Shown here: positions 57,269-64,000 of the stretch, piece after piece
Layout: each line of letters opens with the position of its first letter
Numbering within the stretch: the stretch's first letter is position 1
Source of the DNA: Sphingorhabdus sp.
GTDB taxonomy: Bacteria > Pseudomonadota > Alphaproteobacteria > Sphingomonadales > Sphingomonadaceae
Assembly: GCF_023910635.1 (NCBI RefSeq)
Contig: NZ_JAAVVZ010000007.1
Coordinates: 91,459 to 155,458, forward strand
Length of the DNA stretch: 64,000 nucleotides
Direction: 5' to 3'
Position numbers and translations under genes: made by a program
The notes under the pieces: model-generated
What the model saw: the letters and a program-made list of their open reading frames with translations, nothing else
Database searches by the model: none
Told to the model about the DNA's origin: nothing

Positions 57269-58688
57269 CACTACTTTGGCACTTTCTCATTATTGATGAA
57301 TTTTCGGCAATGCGGGCATAGTGTTGGCGGCGGTTGGGCGAGAGCGTTAAGGATGGCTTGGCGCACTGCTGGCAGGCTGGGTTGTGGCGGAGGTCCGGAG
57401 ATTCTTTTTTTCCCCTTTGGCCTGTTTGAGCCGCCGGGATTGGAGGAAGGCGAGCGCGATCATGCACATGAGGCAGTGCCGGTGCAGTCCTTGCCATGAC
57501 CGCCCTTCGAAGTGATCAAGGCCAAGCTCTTCCTTAAGCTGCTGATGGGCCTGTTCACAAACCCATCGTGCCTTGATGGCCCCGGCAAGTTGCTTGATCG
57601 GGGTATCGGCAGGCAGGTTCGAGAGATAATATTTGCGTTCGCCGGTCGAACGATGTTCACCGATCACCCAGACCTCCTCACCGGGCAGATGCTGTGCCCC
57701 CATATCGTGGATGCGCTGAGTTGGCCCGTCGGCGACGCGCACCCGCACGGCGGCAAATCGAGCGGAAAGCCGTCCTTTGGTTCCCTTGCGCCAGCTGACC
57801 GTCCGCCAATTTGCAGCTTCCAGCATGGCTTTTGCCGTCACAGACTTCACGTCCGGGATATGGCGCTCGCGTGGCCTTCCCCTTCCTGATACAGGAAAGA
57901 TCATGGTGACGTCGGCTGGATAGACCTTCTGTTTGTAAGGGATGCCCACGGCCCATGTTAGCCCACGCTCAGAAAGGCCCTGCCGGAACGGCGCGGACAG
58001 ACCATATCCGGCATCAGCCAGCACACAGCCGAAGCGGACATCTGCTTGCCGAGCCCGGTCGATCTCTTCAAGGGCAATCTCGGGCTTGGTCCGGTAATCG
58101 CGGCGCGCTTCTGGCACTTTGGCGCGGTCAAGCCGTGCCAGATCACTGGTCCATATCTCGGGCAGGAACAGCCGCAAGCCTATCATCACCGGCACCTCCC
58201 GCCGCGCCAGTGTCAGCGATACCAGTGTCTGGCAGTTGGACGTCTTGCCCAGCGTCGAAGCATATTGCGGCGCAACCCCCACCGAATGCGTTCCCTTCTT
58301 GGGCAAAGACGTGTCATCGATGATCAACCAAGCATCGTCCCCGCCGATTTGCGCGTCCGCTTCTGTCAGTAAAGCTGTCTCCAATGGGGCCGCATCCCAG
58401 ACGCCGCTCGAAACGAAATGGTGCAACTGGTCGTAGCTCGCACCCCCGCTACGGGCCGCCATGGGCTGAACACTCTTGCGATCCCCGGGCCCGATCAAAC
58501 CAGCCACATACGATGGACACATCCGCCCCCGCGTCTTGTGCCGAAGCGCCGCAACAAACGGCTCTAGCCAAGCCTCAAGATCATCCCGCCAATCACCAAC
58601 CATCGCCAGCCTCCATAAGCTAGCTCCCTATGAATCACCGATCGGACAAAAAGGGAATCCCCTAAATTACAAATCTGCCAAAGTAGTG
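57269..58688 (-). mobile_element. IS701-family insertion sequence, copy 2 (1,420 bp)
   Basis: Same length, orientation, 13-bp terminal repeats and encoded protein as the element at 14181-15600, and also flanked by CTAG on both sides (57265-57268 and 58689-58692). The two copies are direct repeats 41.7 kb apart. Here it inserted next to the IS5 remnant, in front of the second RHS gene. Confidence 0.9.
57347..58603 (-). CDS. IS701-family transposase (418 aa), copy 2
   Basis: Identical in sequence to the product of 14259-15515, with the same catalytic Asp regions (DDAWLIIDDTSLPKKG, FGCVLADAGYG) and the WVCEQAHQQLKEELGLDHFE end. Apparently intact and able to act on both copies. Confidence 0.92.
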   Translation of the reverse strand: MVGDWRDDLEAWLEPFVAALRHKTRGRMCPSYVAGLIGPGDRKSVQPMAARSGGASYDQLHHFVSSGVWDAAPLETALLTEADAQIGGDDAWLIIDDTSLPKKGTHSVGVAPQYASTLGKTSNCQTLVSLTLARREVPVMIGLRLFLPEIWTSDLARLDRAKVPEARRDYRTKPEIALEEIDRARQADVRFGCVLADAGYGLSAPFRQGLSERGLTWAVGIPYKQKVYPADVTMIFPVSGRGRPRERHIPDVKSVTAKAMLEAANWRTVSWRKGTKGRLSARFAAVRVRVADGPTQRIHDMGAQHLPGEEVWVIGEHRSTGERKYYLSNLPADTPIKQLAGAIKARWVCEQAHQQLKEELGLDHFEGRSWQGLHRHCLMCMIALAFLQSRRLKQAKGEKKNLRTSATTQPASSAPSHP

Positions 58689-58925
58689 CTAGGTCCGTGC
58701 GCTCCGGGCTTTGGTTTGGCGTTATTTTCAACTCAACGAATTTTGATCATTTGAGGTTAACGAAATCCTGATTGAAGATAAAAAATAACGTATATTTTAT
58801 AATAATTTAGCGGACAACGTGATATTTTTACTAAACGGCAATCCCGGTTGGCAGGATTGTGTCCGTGTATTCCTTCTTCGCAGAAAAGCGAAGGCGTTGG
58901 ACGACAATACCGACGGAGACTTGCT

Positions 58926-61900
58926 ATGGTTGCGATTTTAACGGGTAACGGGCTTGGGTTGGAACGCAGTTCTGCAAACGCCCTTGGCGGGCGCGGGCTG
59001 ATCGGATCGACAGGGCAAGGCAGGGCTGGCGAACATGTGTTCGTCAACGCAACTAACGGCAACCTTATCATCAACAACCGCGATGAGTTTCTGATCGGGC
59101 GCGGCCCGGATAGTGCGATCAACCGGACGTATAATTCCCAAGGCCAATTTGCCGATGACAATGGTGATAATTGGGCGAACTTCCATACGCGCGTGGTTGA
59201 CTATGTTGGTGGCTGGATGGCAGCGGGGAGTTATCTAGACCGTTTGGATTGGGACGGCGGGCGCACAAGATATTTCTTCGATGCGAGTAAAAACCTCTTC
59301 GTGTCGAAGGAGGGATCAGGCGCACACGATGTCATAGGGTTCAATGGCAGCTGGTATTGGCAGGACGGCGATAGTGGCATCATAGAGACTTACGGTGCCG
59401 CTCAAGATAATCGTATTGTATCGCGTACGGATCGTGATGGGAACAGCATCACCTACAGCTATACCGGCGATAAGGTCAGCCGCATCACGACTGCTGATGG
59501 CAACTACACCGATTTCGTCTGGTCGGGAAACAATCTGACCGAATTGCGCACAACTTATACCGATACGCAGACAGGGTTAAACAAGACGCTCACCCGCACC
59601 CGCTATGTTTACAGCGGCAATCGCCTTGCGAGCGTGATCAACGATCTGTCGCCTGAAGACAACATCATCACCGACGGCCGGGTTTACACCACAAACTATA
59701 CCTATGACGGCAATGGCCGGGCTCTGACCATCAGCCAGACCGATGGCACGCTTTTGAGCTTCGCTTATGATGGTCAGGGTCGCGTCATCAGCTCGACCGA
59801 GGCCGTCGAAGCCGGAGTCTCGCGCACCACGACCTTCGCCTATGGCGCCGGTTACACCAACGTCACCGATCCGCAGGGCAATGTTACCTCGCTCTATTAT
59901 AATGGTACCGGGCAGCTGACCCAAGTTGCAGAACCTCCGGCAGTGGCAGGCGGTCCGCAGCGGGTTACCGACTTCGTCTATCATGGAAACGGCGACCTTT
60001 CCTATACCTCGACCTATGAGGGCAGCTATTTCGCGCGAACCTATTACCGGTACGATAACAATGGAAATATCTTCGACATTTATACCACGCTGCCTGGTCA
60101 AGGCTACACCGTCACCCGCTATTACTACGGCAGCAAGAACGAACTGCTGACATCGACCAGTTACACTGGCATTGATACCGATGGGCATGGCGGCATGGAG
60201 CCTTCGGGCGACATGACCACGCGCTATATCTATGATAGCGAAACTCACCTTCGTTTCGTGGCCAGTCCGGAAGGCCGCGTGACTGAATATCGCTATGATG
60301 CGGCAGGCAATCGCGTCAGCGAAATCCAGTATCTTGTGCACAATGTGGGAACCGTTGGATTAGCGGAGAGCTTCACCTGGTCCGAGCAGGATTACATTAA
60401 CTGGCTTGCCACCATCGGCGACAAAAGCACAACATCGCGCACCGATACGACTTATGATTTCCGTGGCAATATCTCGATGGTTACCGGATATGCCCGAACT
60501 GACGCGGCGGGAAATGGCATATTGGACGATGGTGCGTCTCGCACGCTTTATATCTATAACCAGTTTGGCAGCTTATTAAGCAAACGGAACATCACCGGTG
60601 CCGCTGCTTCGTCGTACACAAATCTGTCCGAATTTTCTTATTATGATGTTTCATCGACCGCAGCGGCTGCCATCAATGGAAAGCCCGCCAACCAGTATAT
60701 TGTGCAGACAGCCGGTGGCTGGACGGCGGTTTACAACGGCATGGCCGCTGCGACCGAAAACGAGACTATCACTTCGTCATTCACCGTCATGGGGACGGGT
60801 ACTAACCCGGCGCTCACGCTCGGAATTTATGGCTATGCCTCGGGCTGGGGTACGAATGAAGTTTCGGTTGCGCGGATCGTATCTGGCCCCGGCCAGATCG
60901 TTCAGGAAGTAGGCGGCCTGTGGAACGTTACCGGCCTGTCCAATTCGGTCGCGACACGGATCGAAGTCACGCGGATCTATCGCCAATCCGAAGGCGTCGG
61001 CGTTTACCTCTATGTCGACCGCCCCAACGGAGCGCGTCTGGGGCAGGGCGTCATCCTCAGCGATCCCGTCGTGTCGCGCGCAGCAACAATTACAGAAACC
61101 TATGCCTATGACGGTATGGGCCGCACAATCCGGTACACAGATGCCAAGGGCGTCGGTACCTGGACTAGCTATATCGACAGTCAAAATCGTACGGTCACGA
61201 CGCTTGCCAGTGGGCTGACGACGACGTCGGTTTACAACCGTGCGGGCGAACTGGTTGCCAGCACCGAGGCGCGGGGCGGAGTGGCAAGTGTCAATCTGGC
61301 ACCGGCACTGGGATCGTGGGCTACCTTTGCGCTTTCATCGACTGAAGCCGGGCTGGTCGGCGGTGCCCCGGCTAGGTTGTTTACCTTGCAAGCACCTCAA
61401 GCAGGAGATAGTCAACACCTGCGGACGTCCGTCTTCAGTGCCTCGGCCGGGGAAACGATGACCGCATCCGTTTCGCTTCGCGCCACTACATCAATTAGCT
61501 CCGCAGGGTTGGGAATACTGGGGCACCTGACCGGTTGGGGTAGTGCAAATATTTCGTCCGCCCGTGTTGTTTCCGGACCTGGCACTATTTCGCAATATAC
61601 CGGTGGAGTTTGGGAAGTAATCGGTCTGTCTACCTCAGAAGACACCCGGATCGAGATCATCCGCACCTTTACTCAAAGCGAAAACGGGGATTTCCGGATA
61701 TATCCCGGTAGCCCCGGCAGCCCAGGATCCCGCGCCGTCGGCAATAGTCTCTTAGCCAGTGATCCCTCGGTTATCAGCAGCCGCTATGATACGAGTCTCA
61801 ATGGCGGGTCTTTCGTTGCCAATAATTTTAATCTGGTTCAAGTCAGCACCTGGGGTTTGTCCGCTCCGGTATCGACGACTTTGTTGGGCTCGCCTGCCAA

Positions 61901-64000
61901 TTTATATACGTTGCAAGCGCCGCCGGTTGGCGACGCCCAGGGTATGCAGCTTTCGACCTACGCGGCTAATGTGGGCGATACATTTACCCAAACGGTCGTG
62001 TTGCAAGGAACAAATAGTAGTTCGTCTGCAAGCCTTGGCTTTTTGGGTTATGTTGATGGCTGGTCCGGGAATGGTGACGGATGGTGGGCATATGGTACTG
62101 ACTATTCAGGCGCTGCACGAATTCTGTCTGGCCCCGGCGCAATTGTTCAAAGTCCTTACGGATATTGGATAGTCACAGGCCTATCCTCTTCGATACCCAC
62201 GCGGGTCGAAGTCAGCCGTACGTTCACAAAAACGGAAATTGGCGATTTCCGGGTGTATCCGGACGGCCCGGAAGGCGCGCGGGTGGGTGCCCAGTTTATT
62301 GTTGGATCGCCGTCATTGTCCCGCACGCCGGGTGATATCACGTCTTTCAAGCATGACTCGCTAGGGCGATTGAAGATCAAGGTCGATTCCCTCGGTTTTA
62401 AAACTTACTATCTCTACGACAAGCGTGGACGGAAAACCGCGGAAGTCGGTGCGAATGGCGAATTGGTGGAATATCGTTATGACGCTGCGAACCGTGTCGT
62501 TGCCACAATACGCTATTATTATGCGCCAGCTGCGGCCCGTCTGGCGACGCTTGCCGACCCGAATAATACGCTAACTATCGACAATCTGCGGACCAGCGCG
62601 GATTCGGGCGTCTGGTTATGGAATGTTTACGACAAAGCGGGGCGGTTGGTCGAAGAAATCACCGGTGATGGCCGCGTGACGACCTTTGCCTATGATGGTG
62701 CAAACAAGCTTATCCAGACGCGCAAATATGTAAATTTGGTATCGGTCGGCGCGTTCATGACAATTGCGCCCCAATCGGTTGTTCTGCCCCCCGCGCACGG
62801 TGGCGATGCTGTCACGCGGCTGTTCTATGACAAGGACGGCCTCGCCATCGGCGCTTTGAATGCCGAGGGCTATTTGACCGAGTCGGTATATGGCAAGGCC
62901 GGACAGCGAATAGAAGAAATCGTTTATGCTCAGCAGACAAGCTCTTCTTATTGGGCGAACGGAACGTTGGATCAGCTGCGCTCCACCGCCGCCCCCGTGT
63001 CTGGTGCAAACCGCAAGACGCGCTATGTCTATGATGCGCGCGGACTGCAAAGTTATGCGGTAAACGCGCAAGGCATTGTGACCAAATTTGGTTATGATGC
63101 GGCAGGTCGTGTCACAGAGACGCGCATATTTGCTACGCCAATTTCGACCTCGAACTATAGTCATGCCAATGTAACGGCGTTGGTCAATTCGGTCGCAAAT
63201 AGCGCAATCGACCGGTTGGCAATCACCACTTACGACAGCCGCGGGCAGGTTGCATCGACAACCGATGCCACTGGATTGGTTACGACCTTTACATATGACG
63301 CCTCAGGCAATGTGATCAAGGCGGTTGTAGGGAGCGGCGGATCCGCGCGGGTAACGCGGAACTGGTACACGCAAAAAGGCGAGCTTCGCTTTACTGTGGA
63401 CGCCGAAGGCTATGTCACCGAATATGTTTACGACGCGCTTGGGCAACTGCTGAACACCACGCGCTACGACAGCGCCACCAATGTCGCCGATGGCGCGTCG
63501 GCGTGGGCTGTGGCGTCGGCCATTTCTGGCGATTATGCAGCCAGTCGCTATCAACGCACGCGTGCCACCTATGACGCGTTCGGAAAGGTTCTCGAGACCT
63601 ATGACGCCGACAATATCCGGACCAATGTTTGGTATCGGGGTAATGGCGAAGCTAGCTATGTTTCGGTCGCCAACGGCACGGTCGACCAAAGCGATGCTGA
63701 ATATTTCGGTTACAATCATTCTGGCCAGGTGACCTGGAAAGGCGAGGCATGGGGTGAAACCGCCGGACGAGGCGATGAACAGCGCGCCACCAGCTATGGT
63801 TATGACGGTCTGGGCAATCTCACCTCGGTCGTCGACCCCCGCGGCGTAACGACCACCTATTCTTACGACAAGTTGGGCCGCGTCACTTCGGTCACCGACG
63901 CGGCGGGTGGTGTTACCCTTTATCAATATGACGCGTTCGGCAACCAGACTGCCGCGCGCGATGCGCGTGGCTATTGGTCCTACAGCTATTATGACACATT
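58926..64000 (+). CDS. Second giant YD-repeat (RHS) protein, runs off the window (at least 1,691 aa)
   Basis: ATG 58926 with GGAG 9 bases upstream opens a frame read without a stop to the window end. The start (MVAILTGNGLGLERSSANAL, NGNLIINNRDEFLIGRG) parallels that of the giant gene at 55341. YD repeats follow (YSYTGDKVSRITTADGNYTD). Three jelly-roll-like modules occur near 60,660-61,060, 61,280-61,760 and 61,800-62,320, each with the pattern ARxVSGPGxIxQ ... GLS ... TRIEVxRxxxxSE. YD repeats resume to the edge (YSYDKLGRVTSVTDAAGGVT). The toxin tip and immunity gene must lie to the right. It is oriented away from the first RHS gene. The 237-bp leader 58689-58925 has a small hairpin (CTTCGC/GCGAAG) and no gene. 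Confidence 0.88.
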   Translation, partial: MVAILTGNGLGLERSSANALGGRGLIGSTGQGRAGEHVFVNATNGNLIINNRDEFLIGRGPDSAINRTYNSQGQFADDNGDNWANFHTRVVDYVGGWMAAGSYLDRLDWDGGRTRYFFDASKNLFVSKEGSGAHDVIGFNGSWYWQDGDSGIIETYGAAQDNRIVSRTDRDGNSITYSYTGDKVSRITTADGNYTDFVWSGNNLTELRTTYTDTQTGLNKTLTRTRYVYSGNRLASVINDLSPEDNIITDGRVYTTNYTYDGNGRALTISQTDGTLLSFAYDGQGRVISSTEAVEAGVSRTTTFAYGAGYTNVTDPQGNVTSLYYNGTGQLTQVAEPPAVAGGPQRVTDFVYHGNGDLSYTSTYEGSYFARTYYRYDNNGNIFDIYTTLPGQGYTVTRYYYGSKNELLTSTSYTGIDTDGHGGMEPSGDMTTRYIYDSETHLRFVASPEGRVTEYRYDAAGNRVSEIQYLVHNVGTVGLAESFTWSEQDYINWLATIGDKSTTSRTDTTYDFRGNISMVTGYARTDAAGNGILDDGASRTLYIYNQFGSLLSKRNITGAAASSYTNLSEFSYYDVSSTAAAAINGKPANQYIVQTAGGWTAVYNGMAAATENETITSSFTVMGTGTNPALTLGIYGYASGWGTNEVSVARIVSGPGQIVQEVGGLWNVTGLSNSVATRIEVTRIYRQSEGVGVYLYVDRPNGARLGQGVILSDPVVSRAATITETYAYDGMGRTIRYTDAKGVGTWTSYIDSQNRTVTTLASGLTTTSVYNRAGELVASTEARGGVASVNLAPALGSWATFALSSTEAGLVGGAPARLFTLQAPQAGDSQHLRTSVFSASAGETMTASVSLRATTSISSAGLGILGHLTGWGSANISSARVVSGPGTISQYTGGVWEVIGLSTSEDTRIEIIRTFTQSENGDFRIYPGSPGSPGSRAVGNSLLASDPSVISSRYDTSLNGGSFVANNFNLVQVSTWGLSAPVSTTLLGSPANLYTLQAPPVGDAQGMQLSTYAANVGDTFTQTVVLQGTNSSSSASLGFLGYVDGWSGNGDGWWAYGTDYSGAARILSGPGAIVQSPYGYWIVTGLSSSIPTRVEVSRTFTKTEIGDFRVYPDGPEGARVGAQFIVGSPSLSRTPGDITSFKHDSLGRLKIKVDSLGFKTYYLYDKRGRKTAEVGANGELVEYRYDAANRVVATIRYYYAPAAARLATLADPNNTLTIDNLRTSADSGVWLWNVYDKAGRLVEEITGDGRVTTFAYDGANKLIQTRKYVNLVSVGAFMTIAPQSVVLPPAHGGDAVTRLFYDKDGLAIGALNAEGYLTESVYGKAGQRIEEIVYAQQTSSSYWANGTLDQLRSTAAPVSGANRKTRYVYDARGLQSYAVNAQGIVTKFGYDAAGRVTETRIFATPISTSNYSHANVTALVNSVANSAIDRLAITTYDSRGQVASTTDATGLVTTFTYDASGNVIKAVVGSGGSARVTRNWYTQKGELRFTVDAEGYVTEYVYDALGQLLNTTRYDSATNVADGASAWAVASAISGDYAASRYQRTRATYDAFGKVLETYDADNIRTNVWYRGNGEASYVSVANGTVDQSDAEYFGYNHSGQVTWKGEAWGETAGRGDEQRATSYGYDGLGNLTSVVDPRGVTTTYSYDKLGRVTSVTDAAGGVTLYQYDAFGNQTAARDARGYWSYSYYDT

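Noticed and set aside
59577..60341. Minus-strand frame of 254 codons
   Set aside because: Antisense to the second RHS gene, whose frame is continuous and motif-rich through this stretch.

Overview
The window looks like part of a large conjugative plasmid (or a plasmid-derived island) from an alphaproteobacterium, most likely a sphingomonad (Sphingomonadales). The reasons are the company of gene families: a strawberry-notch helicase fused to methylase-like sequence, a long ParB-like protein, ArdC, DUF3768, DUF736, DUF2493, DUF1173, DUF6437-like and a TrwA/TrwB/TrwC-type transfer module, plus sphingomonad-like TonB receptor and giant YD-repeat (RHS) sequences. No rRNA, tRNA or CRISPR array was seen. 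All family assignments rest on reading motifs by eye; no database search was possible.

Layout. 1-14.1 kb: plasmid maintenance and establishment genes on the + strand: strawberry-notch helicase (5' end outside the window), ParB-like protein, antirestriction protein ArdC, a chain of tiny ATGA-overlapping genes (one, 35 aa, carries a perfect beta-clamp motif) leading into a GHKL ATPase, DUF3768, a Phd/PemK toxin-antitoxin pair with a palindromic operator, and one gene broken by an in-frame stop. 14.2-15.6 kb: IS701-family element that split a degenerate resolvase-like gene. 16-19.5 kb: a regulatory cluster with a membrane-anchored LuxR-type protein, a RadC/JAB protein and a MarR-type regulator. 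19.5-23.8 kb: a five-gene minus-strand operon (small secreted protein, EEP phosphodiesterase, SDR epimerase, DegT aminotransferase, DUF4269 nucleotidyltransferase-like) bounded by inverted IS3-family tips. 23.9-24.7 kb: no convincing gene, but an array of hairpins around a 253-bp imperfect palindrome.

24.8-35.4 kb: plasmid backbone again: DUF736, DUF2493, a HigBA-like pair with a frameshifted toxin and intact antitoxin, DUF1173, a DUF6437-like gene, then a putative oriT followed by RHH protein, TraD/TrwB coupling protein, a small gene and TraA/TrwC relaxase-helicase. The next gene (possibly traF) is cut off after 20 codons.

35.5-64 kb: a polymorphic-toxin region. The main gene is a 3,950-aa YD-repeat protein on the minus strand with a LysM domain and a C-terminal PD-(D/E)XK-like nuclease, followed by an ATGA-overlapping probable immunity gene. 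Downstream lie an orphan 3' module with a different toxin tip plus an Imm26-type immunity gene, and a third, degenerate copy of the same core DNA. IS110/IS1111-type, IS481, IS3, IS5 and a second identical IS701 element are scattered through it. A second giant YD-repeat gene starts at 58926 on the + strand and runs off the window. The near-identical 1.0-1.3 kb core repeats are the natural substrate for swapping toxin tips by recombination.
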